Part shown: positions 6,990-15,793 of the stretch, in pieces
Numbering within the stretch: position 1 is the first letter of the stretch
Layout: the number at the start of each line of letters is the position of its first letter
Source: Marmoricola sp. URHB0036
Lineage (GTDB): Bacteria > Actinomycetota > Actinomycetes > Propionibacteriales > Nocardioidaceae
NCBI RefSeq assembly: GCF_000426045.1
Contig: NZ_AUEP01000005.1
Location: 310,001-374,000, forward strand
Direction: 5' to 3'
Length of the DNA stretch: 64,000 nt
Program-made: the position numbers and the translations under genes
Notes under the pieces: generated by a model
Databases searched by the model: none
Seen by the model: the letters and a program-made list of their open reading frames with translations, nothing else
What the model was told of the DNA's origin: nothing

Positions 6990-9584
6990 ATGGAGCTGAG
7001 GGAGCGCCAGGGGCAGCTCTCCGCCTTGCAGCAGTACGCCCGGGAGGCCCGCGAGGGCCGCGGCCGTCTCGTGCTGGTGTCCGGTGAGGCGGGAGTCGGC
7101 AAGTCCGCCCTGGTGGAGGCATTCGTCGAGGAGTGCGCGTATGCCCGCGTGCTGACGGGCGCCTGCGACGGACAGTTCACGCCGCGGCCGCTGGGCCCGC
7201 TGCTCGACATCGCGGTCCAGGCGGGCGGCACGCTCGGTCGGCTGGTGGCCGAGGTGGCGCCGCGGGAGTCCCTGTTCGCGGCGGCCAGGGACGAGCTCGC
7301 TGACGGGCCGCTGACCATCGCGGTGGTCGAGGACGTGCACTGGGCCGACGAGGCCACCCTCGATCTGATCCGCTTCCTGGCGCGCCGGCTTCGGGACGCG
7401 CGCTGCCTGCTGTTGGTGACCTACCGCGACCAGGGCCTGCCGTTCAACGATCCCCTGCTGATCTCGCTGGGTGACCTGTCCTCGCTGCCGGGCACGCGCC
7501 GCATCGCCGTACCTCCCCTCACGCGGGCCGCCGTCGCCGAGCTCGCCGTCGACGGACCGGTCTCCGGCGACGAGCTCTACCGGCTCACCCGGGGCAACCC
7601 GTTCTACGTCGGTGAGGTGCTTCGCGGCGTTCCGGGCGAGGTGCCTCCCTCGGCCCGGGACGCGGTGCTGGCCAGATTGGCGCAGCTGCCTCCCGCCGGC
7701 CTGCGGTACGCCGAGGCGGCCTCCCTGCTCGGCACCCGGATCGACCCCGCGCTGCTCGTCGAGGTGGGCGGGGACGACCCCTCGGCCCTCGACGCGCTGG
7801 TCGTCACCGGGCTGCTGGTGAGTGACGGCACCGGGCTCCGCTTCCAGCACGAGCTGGCCCGGGTCGCGGTCGAGCAGGAGACCGCGGCCCACCGTCGTCA
7901 GCCCCTGCACCAGCGGATCCTGGCGGCCCTCGTCGAGCGTGGCGTCGCCGACGACGCCCGACTCGCCTACCACGCGGAGGGAGCAGCCGACGCCGCGGCA
8001 GTGCTCCGCTACGCGCCCGAGGCGGCTCGCCGTGCCGCTTCCCTCCGCTCCCACCGCGAGGCCGCCCTGCAGCTCGAGCGCGCCCTCCGGTTCGCCGACG
8101 ACGAACCCGTCACCGCCCGCGCCAGGCTGTACGACGCCCTCGCCCGCGAGATCTCCCTCCTCGATCGCTGGGACATCGCCGCCGAGCACGCCCAGCGTGC
8201 CCTCGCCCTCTGGGAGGAGGCCGACGACGCCGAGGCTCGCTCCGGCACCGAGTCGTTCCTGTGCCGGGTGATGTGGCGACTCAACCGCGGCCAGGAGGGT
8301 CTCGCCCTGGCCCAACAGGCCGTCCGCACCGTCGAGGGCCTCGGCGACACGCCCGCACTCGCCCGCGCCACCACCGATCTCGCCGCCCTGCTCTGCGAGG
8401 AGGTCCGCAACGAGGAGGTGCTGGCGGTTCTCGACCGCGCCGAGCGACTGGCGCGGAGCCTCGACCTGCCCGACGTGCTCAGTGATGCCCTCAACACCCG
8501 GGCCTGCGTGCTCGGGATGATGGAGGATCCCGGCTGGTTCGAGGTGATGCGCACCAGCATCGAGATGGCCCGCGACCACGGGTTGCACAGCCAGAGCGGG
8601 CGCGGCTACGCCAACATGCACGACCTGCTGGCCAAGGCACACCGGTTCCCGGAGGCGGTCAGCCTGTACCGCGAGGGGATGGCCTACTGCAACGACCACG
8701 ACATCGCCACCTACGGCAGCTGCCTGCTCGCCGGGCAGGCGGCGGTCGAGCTCGACCTGGGGCACTGGGACGACGCGGAGTCGATGAGCCGACAGGTCCT
8801 CGCCAAGCCCTACCTCTCCCCCGCCAACGCGATCCCTCCCCACAAGACCCTCGGGCAGCTGCTCGGCCGGCGGGGTGACCCGGCCGCCCTGGAGCACCTC
8901 GACGCGGCCGTCGGGTCGGCGACCGAGACCGGCGAGGCGGGATGGCTCGGGATCACGCTGCCCGAGCGCGCCGAGGTGCACTGGTTGCTCGGCGACTCCG
9001 CAGCGGCGTTGGCGGACTTCCAGGGCGCGTGGCCGGTCGTCGAGAAGATGAACGGCTGGCGGCGGGGTCTGGTGGCCGTCTGGCTGCGTCGTCTGGGCCA
9101 GCCGGTCGCCCTCGACATCGACGACCTGCCCGAACCGGCCCGGCTGTCTCTGCAGGGTGACCACGAGGCGGCCGCCCGAGCCTGGGAGTCGCTGCTCTGC
9201 CCGTGGGAGGCGGCCCTCGCGCGCTACGACGCCGGCACCGAGGAGTCCCTGCGCGAAGCGTTGGCCGGCTTCGAGACGCTCGGGGCCGACGCAGCGGCAC
9301 GCCTGTGCCGGCGAGGGCTGCGGCGGCTCGGCGTACGTTCCGTGCCGGTTGGTGCCCGGGCCACCACCCGCGAGCACCCCGCCGGGCTGACGCCTCGTGA
9401 GAGCGAGGTCCTCGAGCTCCTCGTGGAAGGGCTCCGCAACGACGAGATCGCCGGGCGGCTGGTCATCTCGGTCAAGACCGTCGACCACCACGTCTCGGCA
9501 GTGCTCGCCAAGCTCGGCGTCGGCTCGCGCAGCGCCGCGGCCAGCGAGGCCCGGCGCCTCGGGCTCGACGCCCTGCCCAGATAG
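6990..9584 (+). CDS. Large ATP-binding LuxR-family (LAL) transcriptional regulator
   Basis: This is an 864-residue LAL/STAND-type regulator. The N-terminal NTPase has Walker A GEAGVGKS (32-39) and a Walker B-like stretch AVVEDVHWAD near residue 110. A long helical TPR-like middle follows (about 330-760). The C-terminal LuxR HTH reads LTPRESEVLELLVEGLRNDE and TVDHHVSAVLAKLG. Such proteins integrate a ligand or partner signal with ATP binding and activate neighbouring promoters. It is followed by a DUF4242 gene and a secreted protein gene with a TAGCGT promoter, the most likely targets. CAGACT lies six bases before the ATG at 6990, suggesting a leaderless mRNA. Confidence 0.9.
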   Translation: MELRERQGQLSALQQYAREAREGRGRLVLVSGEAGVGKSALVEAFVEECAYARVLTGACDGQFTPRPLGPLLDIAVQAGGTLGRLVAEVAPRESLFAAARDELADGPLTIAVVEDVHWADEATLDLIRFLARRLRDARCLLLVTYRDQGLPFNDPLLISLGDLSSLPGTRRIAVPPLTRAAVAELAVDGPVSGDELYRLTRGNPFYVGEVLRGVPGEVPPSARDAVLARLAQLPPAGLRYAEAASLLGTRIDPALLVEVGGDDPSALDALVVTGLLVSDGTGLRFQHELARVAVEQETAAHRRQPLHQRILAALVERGVADDARLAYHAEGAADAAAVLRYAPEAARRAASLRSHREAALQLERALRFADDEPVTARARLYDALAREISLLDRWDIAAEHAQRALALWEEADDAEARSGTESFLCRVMWRLNRGQEGLALAQQAVRTVEGLGDTPALARATTDLAALLCEEVRNEEVLAVLDRAERLARSLDLPDVLSDALNTRACVLGMMEDPGWFEVMRTSIEMARDHGLHSQSGRGYANMHDLLAKAHRFPEAVSLYREGMAYCNDHDIATYGSCLLAGQAAVELDLGHWDDAESMSRQVLAKPYLSPANAIPPHKTLGQLLGRRGDPAALEHLDAAVGSATETGEAGWLGITLPERAEVHWLLGDSAAALADFQGAWPVVEKMNGWRRGLVAVWLRRLGQPVALDIDDLPEPARLSLQGDHEAAARAWESLLCPWEAALARYDAGTEESLREALAGFETLGADAAARLCRRGLRRLGVRSVPVGARATTREHPAGLTPRESEVLELLVEGLRNDEIAGRLVISVKTVDHHVSAVLAKLGVGSRSAAASEARRLGLDALPR

Positions 9585-9627
9585 AGCCGAGATAGGGAAC
9601 CGCCACCCACAACATGGGGAGTTCTCC

Positions 9628-9638
9628 GGATTCCCCCG
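9628..9638 (+). promoter_or_regulatory. 11-bp element shared with the second LAL locus
   Basis: GGATTCCCCCG, 14 bp upstream of the TAGCGT hexamer. Its exact reverse complement occurs at 42079-42089, between the second LAL gene and the SnoaL-like gene. It is a candidate activator site; two occurrences are weak evidence. Confidence 0.3.
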
Positions 9639-9652
9639 GGAGCGCGCACTCC

Positions 9653-9682
9653 TAGCGTCGTTGGTGTCCGAGAACACCAACG
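9653..9682 (+). promoter_or_regulatory. -10 TAGCGT followed by a 9-bp inverted repeat in the leader
   Basis: TAGCGT (9653-9658) is followed directly by CGTTGGTGT and ACACCAACG (9659-9682), perfect 9-bp arms around CCGAGA. The repeat abuts a strong ribosome-binding site (AAGGAGGAG) of the DUF4242 gene. It can be read as an operator over the transcription start or as a 5'-UTR hairpin. Confidence 0.5.
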
Positions 9683-9695
9683 AAGGAGGAGCGAC

Positions 9696-9947
9696 ATGCC
9701 GCTCTACATGGACGTCCACCGCCTCGATGGCGGAGTCAGCGTCGACGATGTCGCCAAGGCCCACATGGCCGACCTGCAGACGCAGGACAAGTACGGCGTC
9801 GACTACCAGCGCTACTGGGTCGACGAGCAGGAGGGGGCCATCTTCTGCCTGGTCGAGGCCCCGTCGGCCGACGCCGCGACCACCGTGCACCGGGAGGCGC
9901 ACGGGCTCGTCGCCGAGGAGATCTTCGAAGTCAAGGAGGGGTCGTGA
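9696..9947 (+). CDS. DUF4242 (SCO4226-like, possible nickel-binding) protein
   Basis: This is an 83-residue DUF4242 protein. Recognisable stretches are MPLYMDVHRLDGGVSVDDVA, KYGVDYQRYWVDEQEGAIFC and HREAHGLVAEEIFEV. The Streptomyces member SCO4226 forms a ferredoxin-like dimer that binds nickel; the histidines here (H8, and H in VHREAH) are compatible, but metal use is not proven. An AAGGAGGAG ribosome-binding site lies seven bases before the ATG at 9696. The stop overlaps the start of the next gene (TGATG), so the two are translationally coupled. It probably belongs to the regulon of the adjacent LAL regulator. Confidence 0.85.
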   Translation: MPLYMDVHRLDGGVSVDDVAKAHMADLQTQDKYGVDYQRYWVDEQEGAIFCLVEAPSADAATTVHREAHGLVAEEIFEVKEGS

Positions 9948-10492
9948 TGCGCGGACGACTGTTCGCCACGGCGCTGGCGGCCGGAGTCGCCCTCTCGGGG
10001 GTCCTGCTCGCTCCACCGGCCACGGCCGGCGTACGCCACGACGTGCACGCCGCTCGCGTCGCCACCCGGCACTTCCAGACGCCGGCCCCGGCGATCAAGC
10101 AGGGCTTCGGCCTGGTGCGGGACAAGAAGGGGATCGCCTGCATCGCCATGCCCGGCATGGGCGCGATGGGCGTGCACTACCTGCTCGGCTCGCGCCTCGA
10201 CGGCACCATCCAGCTGCGCCGGCCCGAGGCCCTGGTCTACCGCTTCGCCCGCAACGGGCACCTGCGCCTGGCCGCGCTGGAGTACCTCGTGCTGCGCGCG
10301 GACTGGGAGAAGGTCCACGGCGCCAACGCACCGCGGCCGAAGCTGTTCGGCCACACCTTCAACCGGACCCTCGCGGGCAATCGGTTCGGCCTTCCGGAGT
10401 ACTACTCCCTGCACGCCTGGGTGTGGAAGCACAACCCGATGGGTCAGTTCACGATGTGGAACCCGCGCGTCTACTGCCCGCCGGGGATCTGA
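9947..10492 (+). CDS. Secreted protein of unknown function
   Basis: This 181-residue protein has a typical signal peptide (MRGRLF, hydrophobic to about residue 22, AxA cleavage after residue 27). The mature part is basic and aromatic: ALVYRFARNGHLRLAALEY, HGANAPRPKLFGHTFNRTL and, near the end, EYYSLHAWVWKHNPMGQF. Cysteines occur only in GIACIAMPG and at the C-terminus (VYCPPGI), so one exported disulfide is possible. I do not recognise the family; the end resembles secreted actinobacterial proteins annotated only as hypothetical. Translation is coupled to DUF4242 through TGATG; a GTG three bases earlier (9944) is an alternative start. A hairpin element (10502-10588) follows. Confidence 0.75.
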   Translation: MRGRLFATALAAGVALSGVLLAPPATAGVRHDVHAARVATRHFQTPAPAIKQGFGLVRDKKGIACIAMPGMGAMGVHYLLGSRLDGTIQLRRPEALVYRFARNGHLRLAALEYLVLRADWEKVHGANAPRPKLFGHTFNRTLAGNRFGLPEYYSLHAWVWKHNPMGQFTMWNPRVYCPPGI

Positions 10493-10501
10493 GGGGGGTG
10501 C

Positions 10502-10588
10502 GGTTTCCCCGGACGTCCGGGGATTCTGTGGGCTGGCAGGCAGAACTTTGCCTGCCAGCCCGTGGTTTCCCCGGACGTCCGGGGATTC
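10502..10588. repeat. Palindrome-hairpin-palindrome intergenic element, copy A
   Basis: Two identical 25-bp copies (10502-10526 and 10564-10588) each hold an 18-bp perfect palindrome with core TCCCCGGACGTCCGGGGA. Between them is a 13-bp perfect stem with a 6-nt loop (10530-10561). The element fills the gap between the convergent secreted-protein and radical SAM genes. A second element with the same layout but different palindrome bases lies at 23865-23953. Confidence 0.85.
10530..10561. terminator. Strong central hairpin of element A
   Basis: GGGCTGGCAGGCA pairs with TGCCTGCCAGCCC around the loop GAACTT. It lies between two convergent genes, so it can stop transcription from both sides. Confidence 0.7.
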
Positions 10589-10596
10589 CCACGCCC

Positions 10597-12534
10597 TCAG
10601 ACGACCGACAGCGGCAGCAGCTGCTGCCCGGTGGGACCGATCTGGATGTCGGTGCCCATCTCGGGGCAGACGCCGCAGTCGTAGCAGGGGGTCCAGCGGC
10701 AGTCCTCGACGTCGATCGAGTCGGGGTCGAGGGCGTCCTCCCAGTCCTGCCAGAGCCAGTCCTTGTCGAGGCCGGAGTCGAGGTGGTCCCAGGGCAGCAC
10801 CTCGTCGTAGGTCCGCTCCCGTGTGGTGAACCACTCCAGCGTCACGCCGTGGGTCGGCAGCACGCGCTCGGCCGCAGCGATCCACCGGTCGTAGGAGAAG
10901 TGCTCGCTCCAGCCGTCGAAGCGGCCGCCGTCGCGCCACACCTGCTCGATGACCCGGCCGACCCGACGGTCGCCGCGCGAGAGGAGTCCCTCGATGATCC
11001 CGGGCTTGCCGTCGTGGTAGCGGAAGCCGATGGCGCGGCCGTAGCGACGGTCGGAGCGCACCTCCTCGCGGAGCTTGCGAAGCCGCTCGTCGGTCGTCTC
11101 CACGTCGAGCTGGGAGGCCCACTGGAACGGGGTGTGCGGCTTGGGCACGAACCCGCCGATCGAGACGGTGCACCGGATGTCGTTGTGCCCCGCGACCTTG
11201 CGTCCCTCGGCGATGACCTTCTTGGCCAGGTCGGCGATCGCCAGGACGTCCTCGTCGGTCTCGGTCGGCAGGCCGCACATGAAGTAGAGCTTCACCTGCC
11301 GCCAGCCGTGGGAGTACGCCGCGGAGACCGTGCGGATCAGGTCCTCCTCGGTGACCATCTTGTTGATCACCTTGCGCATCCGCTCCGAGCCGCCCTCGGG
11401 GGCGAACGTCAACCCAGAGCGACGGCCGTTGCGGGAGAACTCGTTGGCCAGGGTGATGTTGAAGGCGTCCACCCGCGTGCTCGGCAGCGACAACGAGACG
11501 TTGGTGCCCTCGTAGCGGTCGGCCAGCCCCTTGGCCACCTCGCCGATCTCGGAGTGGTCGGCGCTGGACAGCGAGAGCAGGCCGACCTCCTCGAAGCCTG
11601 ACTTGCGGATGCCGTTCTCGACCATGTCACCGATGGTCGAGATGGACCGCTCCCGCACCGGGCGGGTGATCATCCCGGCCTGGCAGAAGCGGCAGCCACG
11701 GGTGCAGCCGCGGAAGATCTCCACGCTGAACCGCTCGTGCACGGTCTCGGCGAGCGGCACCAGCGGGCTGCGCGGGTAGGGCCAGGCATCGAGGTCCATC
11801 AGGGTGTGCTTGCGCACGCGGTCGGGTACGCCGGGACGGTTGGGCGTCACTGCGAGCAGAGCACCGTCGTCGTCGTACGACACGTCGTAGAAGCGGGGCA
11901 CGTAGACGCCACCACTGGCGGCCAACCGCCACAGCAGCTCGTCGCGACCACCTGGCGAGCCCTCGCCCTTCCACTCCCGGACGACCTCGCTGATGGCGAG
12001 CACGATCTCCTCGCCGTCACCGAGGACGACGGCGTCGACGAAGTCCGCGATCGGCTCGGGGTTGAAGGCCGCGTGTCCACCCGCCAGCACGATCGGGTCG
12101 TCCGGGGTGCGGTCGACGGAGTGCATTGGGATACCCGCGAGGTCGAGCGCGTTCAGCATGTTGGTGTAGCCCAGCTCGGTGGAAAACGAGACGCCGAAGA
12201 CGTCGAAGTCTCGTACTGGACGGTGCCCATCCACCGTGAACTGGGGTATTCCGTGCTCTCGCATCACCGACTCCATGTCGGGCCACACGGAATACGTCCG
12301 TTCTGCGAGCAAACCCTCGCGCTCGTTGAGGATTTCATAGAGGATCTGCACACCCTGGTTCGGCAGGCCAACCTCGTACGCGTCGGGGTACATCAACACC
12401 CAACGGACGTCGGCCTCGTGCCACGACTTCTGGACGGAGTTGAGCTCCCCGCCGACGTATTGGATCGGCTTGCTCACTCCCCCGAGGTGGGGTTCGAGCG
12501 TGGCGAAGATCGACTCACCAGTTGAGACGGGCAT
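10597..12534 (-). CDS. B12-binding-type radical SAM protein, TIGR03960 family
   Basis: This 645-residue protein has an N-terminal B12-binding-like Rossmann domain (about 35-190, with MYPDAYEVGLPNQG and VVLGDGEE). The radical SAM core carries the [4Fe-4S] motif CTRGCRFC (C277, C281, C284). A C-terminal Cys-rich patch, CRWTPCYDCGVCPEMG, may bind a further metal cluster. These features match TIGR03960. In most genomes it is immediately followed by TIGR03936; the pair is presumed to act together, possibly on RNA, but the substrate is not established. Here the partner starts about 10 kb downstream at 619. ATG at 12534 is preferred over 12588 (AAAGG eight bases upstream). It is divergent from a histidine kinase gene. 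Confidence 0.88.
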   Translation of the reverse strand: MPVSTGESIFATLEPHLGGVSKPIQYVGGELNSVQKSWHEADVRWVLMYPDAYEVGLPNQGVQILYEILNEREGLLAERTYSVWPDMESVMREHGIPQFTVDGHRPVRDFDVFGVSFSTELGYTNMLNALDLAGIPMHSVDRTPDDPIVLAGGHAAFNPEPIADFVDAVVLGDGEEIVLAISEVVREWKGEGSPGGRDELLWRLAASGGVYVPRFYDVSYDDDGALLAVTPNRPGVPDRVRKHTLMDLDAWPYPRSPLVPLAETVHERFSVEIFRGCTRGCRFCQAGMITRPVRERSISTIGDMVENGIRKSGFEEVGLLSLSSADHSEIGEVAKGLADRYEGTNVSLSLPSTRVDAFNITLANEFSRNGRRSGLTFAPEGGSERMRKVINKMVTEEDLIRTVSAAYSHGWRQVKLYFMCGLPTETDEDVLAIADLAKKVIAEGRKVAGHNDIRCTVSIGGFVPKPHTPFQWASQLDVETTDERLRKLREEVRSDRRYGRAIGFRYHDGKPGIIEGLLSRGDRRVGRVIEQVWRDGGRFDGWSEHFSYDRWIAAAERVLPTHGVTLEWFTTRERTYDEVLPWDHLDSGLDKDWLWQDWEDALDPDSIDVEDCRWTPCYDCGVCPEMGTDIQIGPTGQQLLPLSVV

Positions 12535-12647
12535 GCATGAACCTTTCAGGTTTGGGGGAGACCCAGAGTACGTGTTTGCCCAGAACACCAGTGCTGCCCA
12601 GCATTGTCATGCCTGCTGCTCATGCCCGAGCGTCCAAGGGGGGTCGG

Positions 12648-14576
12648 GTGCGCGACATCGCCATGTCATGGCGTCCTTCCCGACGCCTCTCCACCCGAGC
12701 CATGTGGGTGCTGTGGCTGGTGTGCCTGGTGCTCACTCCCGTGGCGCTGATCCTGCAGGACCTCACCGCGCGGCAGGTCGACGGCGTCGGCTGGATCCGG
12801 GCCGGCGCACTGATCGTCTTCCTGTGGCTGATGCTGGCCTGGCTGTGGCCGGTCCGACCCCAGCGCAGCCGCGTCCTGGCGCTCACCCTGGTGCTCGCGG
12901 TCGTCACCTACGTCCTCACCACCTACCTCCTCGGCTTCGACTGGCTCGAGTCCTCTCGTATCGGCGCGGCGGCCGTGGTGCAGGCGGTGGTCACGCTCGT
13001 CTTCTACCGATGGCGCATCGGTGACGACAACCTCACCCCGCACCGGCCGAGCGACATCGTCGCGCTGTTCCTGGCCAGCGTGGTCGGGGTGCTCGCCGCA
13101 CTGCCGATCGGCCCGGCGCCCGGCATCTGGCTGACCAGCGACGGCTACGACATCTTCGCCTGGGGCACGCTCAGCACCGCCTACATGTTCGTCGGCAGCG
13201 CCTGCGTGATGCTGCTGGTCCAGCGCCGGCCGCGGAGCGAGGCGATCCCCACCCGGCTGTTCGACGTCTACGTGCAGCTGCTGGTGACGGCCGCGTCGCT
13301 GGGCGTCGTGTTCACCTTCAACGACCTGCCCCTGACCTGGATCGTGCTGCTCCCCGCCGTCTGGGCCGGCCTGACGATGGGTCCGTGGACCTCGGCGGCC
13401 TACAGCCTGACAGGCACCCTCGCGGTCGTCTTCGCCCAGACGGTCACCGTGATCAACGCACCGTCGGGCCAGTACGACCTCGACAACATCCTGGTGCTGG
13501 ACAGCCTGATGACGGCCTTCGTGTTCGTGGCGCTGCTGCTGTCGCTCGTCCGCGACCAGCGCGCCTACCTCGCCAACGAGGTCGTCCGTCGACGCCAGGA
13601 GGCGATGGACCAGGCCGGCCTGCTGGGCACCGTCTTCGAGTCGATCAACGAGGCCCTGGTGCTGATGGACACGCTGGGCGTCGTACAGCTCCACAACGCG
13701 GCGGCGGTGCAGATCCTGGGGCGGGACAAGCTCACCACCGAGCCCTCACGCTGGCTGCGCCGGCTGGCCGAGGCGCCCTCGTTCACCTACGGCTTCAACC
13801 GCGACGGGTCCGAGGACGGCCTGCGGATGCTCGCCGTCCAGCTGGCGCGGGTGACGTACGCCGGGTCGGACGGCGTCGTCGCCATCGTCCGCGACGTGAC
13901 CACCGAGCAGCGTCGCATCGAGGAGCTGGCCAGCTTCGCCGCGGTCGCGGCCCACGACCTGAAGAGCCCCCTCACGGCCGTCCAGGGATGGTTGGAGGTG
14001 GCCGAGGACGTGATGGCCACCGACCCGACGATGGCCGCCGAGGCGCTCGAGCGCGGCCGGCACGCCACCGACCGGATGTCGCAGGAGATCGAGGACTGGC
14101 TCACCTACAACGTCGCCCGGGAAGGCGTGCTGCAGCCCGAGCCCGTCGAGCTGCAGCCGGTGCTGGACGCGCTGGTCAAGAACTATCCGGACGTCGACTT
14201 CGTGATCCGCACCCCCGACTCGGTGATGGCCGACCGGACGCTGCTCCAGCACCTGCTGGTCAACCTGGTCAGCAACGCCGCGAAGTACACCCTTCCCGGC
14301 GAACGCCCGTCGGTCACCATCCGCAGCTTCTCCGGCGGGGACCGCGGTTGGGTCCGGCTCTACATCGTCGACGCCGGGATCGGCATCCCGGAGGGCGAGG
14401 AGGCGACCATCTTCGAACCGTTCCGTCGGGCCTCGACCGTCAAGGACAGCTACGAGGGCTCCGGCCTGGGTCTGGCGCTGTGCAAGCGCATCGTGCGCCG
14501 CCACGGCGGACTGATCAGCGCCCAGCGCAACGAGGGACCCGGCACCACGATCACAGTGACGCTCCCCCGGGCCTGA
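12648..14576 (+). CDS. Membrane histidine kinase, first of a paralogous pair
   Basis: This protein has about 642 residues. It contains eight or so hydrophobic segments (15-300) resembling a MASE1-type sensor, a PAS-like region (about 325-420), then HisKA with SFAAVAAHDLKSPLTAVQGW (H436). HATPase_c follows, with NLVSNAAKY and GIGIPEGEEATIFEPF plus the glycine box GSGLGLALCKR. It shares layout and motifs, including IEDWLTYNV after the H-box, with the kinase at 15822. No response regulator gene is adjacent. The open frame begins at 12522 but overlaps the divergent radical SAM gene. GTG 12648 is chosen because AAGGGGGG precedes it; ATG 12609 or 12663 are alternatives. Confidence 0.85.
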   Translation: MRDIAMSWRPSRRLSTRAMWVLWLVCLVLTPVALILQDLTARQVDGVGWIRAGALIVFLWLMLAWLWPVRPQRSRVLALTLVLAVVTYVLTTYLLGFDWLESSRIGAAAVVQAVVTLVFYRWRIGDDNLTPHRPSDIVALFLASVVGVLAALPIGPAPGIWLTSDGYDIFAWGTLSTAYMFVGSACVMLLVQRRPRSEAIPTRLFDVYVQLLVTAASLGVVFTFNDLPLTWIVLLPAVWAGLTMGPWTSAAYSLTGTLAVVFAQTVTVINAPSGQYDLDNILVLDSLMTAFVFVALLLSLVRDQRAYLANEVVRRRQEAMDQAGLLGTVFESINEALVLMDTLGVVQLHNAAAVQILGRDKLTTEPSRWLRRLAEAPSFTYGFNRDGSEDGLRMLAVQLARVTYAGSDGVVAIVRDVTTEQRRIEELASFAAVAAHDLKSPLTAVQGWLEVAEDVMATDPTMAAEALERGRHATDRMSQEIEDWLTYNVAREGVLQPEPVELQPVLDALVKNYPDVDFVIRTPDSVMADRTLLQHLLVNLVSNAAKYTLPGERPSVTIRSFSGGDRGWVRLYIVDAGIGIPEGEEATIFEPFRRASTVKDSYEGSGLGLALCKRIVRRHGGLISAQRNEGPGTTITVTLPRA

Positions 14577-14608
14577 CAGCGCCCGCCGGGCGTCCAGCCA
14601 CCGCTGCG

Positions 14609-14614
14609 TAGGCT
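14609..14614 (+). promoter_or_regulatory. -10 hexamer (TAGGCT) for the antiporter gene
   Basis: TAGGCT ends exactly six bases before the ATG at 14621 and there is no ribosome-binding site, so the mRNA is probably leaderless. Confidence 0.5.
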
Positions 14615-14620
14615 GCGCGC

Positions 14621-15721
14621 ATGAGCGCCGACCCCCACCCGCGACGGCTCAGCTGGACCCGGGTGGTGCCGCCGGTGTCGTTGCTGGCGCTGGTCCTGGT
14701 GTGGGGGCGACACCCCGGCGTGGTCGGCCTCAGCGTCGTGGCCGTCGTACTCGCGGCCGCGGTCCTCGCCGCGGTCCACCACGCGGAGGTGGTGGCCCAC
14801 CGCGTCGGCGAACCCTACGGCTCCCTCGTGCTCGCGGTGGCCGTCACGGTCATCGAGGTCGCGCTGATCCTCACCCTGATGGTCAGCGGCGGCAAGGACA
14901 CCTCGGTGCTGGCCCGCGACACGGTCTTCGCGGCCGTGATGATCACCTGCAACGGCATCGTCGGCCTGTGCCTGCTCACCGGCGCCATCCGGTTCGGCAC
15001 CACCCACTTCAACGCCGAGGGCACCGGCGCGGCCCTGGCCACGGTGGTGACCCTGGCCACCACCTGCCTGGTGCTGCCGGACTTCACCACGACCACGCCC
15101 GGTCCCGAGTTCTCGGGCAGCCAGCTGGCGTTCGTGGCCGTGGCGTCGCTGACCCTGTACGTGATGTTCGTGGTCACCCAGACGGTCAGGCATCGCGACT
15201 TCTTCCTCCCCGTGACCTCCGGCGGAGACCTGCTGGCGGAGGACGAGCACGCCGCGCGCCCTTCGGACCGACGCGCCCTGACCAGTCTCGGACTGCTGCT
15301 CGTCTCGCTCGTGGCCGTGGTCGGGCTGGCCAAGGTCGAGTCCTCGCCCATCGAGGACGCGGTGGCCTCGCTCGGGCTCCCCCAGGCGGTCGTCGGGGTC
15401 ATCATCGCCCTGCTGGTGCTGCTGCCGGAGTCGATCGCCGCGTTCAACGCCGCCCGACGGGGACGCACCCAGATCAGCCTCAACCTGGCCTTGGGGTCCG
15501 CCATGGCGAGCATCGGCCTGACCATTCCGACGATCGCCGTGGCCTCCATCTGGCTCGACGGGCCGCTGCGGCTGGGGCTGGACCCGACGCACATCGTGCT
15601 GCTGGCGCTGACCTCGGTGGTGAGCGTGCTGACGGTGGTCCCGGGCCGGGCCACCCGGCTCCAGGGCGGCGTGCACCTGGTGGTGCTGGCGGCCTTCCTG
15701 GTGCTCACGCTGCAGCCCTGA
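14621..15721 (+). CDS. chaA: Calcium/proton antiporter, ChaA family
   Basis: This 366-residue protein has about 11 hydrophobic segments. The two cation-exchanger alpha repeats are visible: GEPYGSLVLAVAVTVIEVAL near residue 67, with the essential-type glutamate, and LLPESIAAFNAARRGRTQIS followed by NLALGSAMASIGLTIP near residues 265-305. It should exchange Ca2+ (or Na+/K+) for protons across the membrane. It lies between two related histidine kinase genes on the same strand, 44 bp after the first and 100 bp before the second, suggesting that cation or envelope stress is sensed there; that link is inference. The frame starts at ATG 14621 with TAGGCT six bases before. Confidence 0.9.
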   Translation: MSADPHPRRLSWTRVVPPVSLLALVLVWGRHPGVVGLSVVAVVLAAAVLAAVHHAEVVAHRVGEPYGSLVLAVAVTVIEVALILTLMVSGGKDTSVLARDTVFAAVMITCNGIVGLCLLTGAIRFGTTHFNAEGTGAALATVVTLATTCLVLPDFTTTTPGPEFSGSQLAFVAVASLTLYVMFVVTQTVRHRDFFLPVTSGGDLLAEDEHAARPSDRRALTSLGLLLVSLVAVVGLAKVESSPIEDAVASLGLPQAVVGVIIALLVLLPESIAAFNAARRGRTQISLNLALGSAMASIGLTIPTIAVASIWLDGPLRLGLDPTHIVLLALTSVVSVLTVVPGRATRLQGGVHLVVLAAFLVLTLQP

Positions 15722-15793
15722 GAGCCCTTTTTCGACCATTTTGCGCAGTGTCGTAAATAGCCGCAATGTCCAGACGCTGAGGCTGCCGCTCCG

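Noticed and set aside
6822-10016. 1064-codon open frame on the minus strand
   Set aside because: It lies fully opposite the LAL, DUF4242 and secreted-protein genes. Its composition is Gly/Arg/Gln/Glu-rich as expected for the antisense of high-GC coding DNA, and no family motif is visible.
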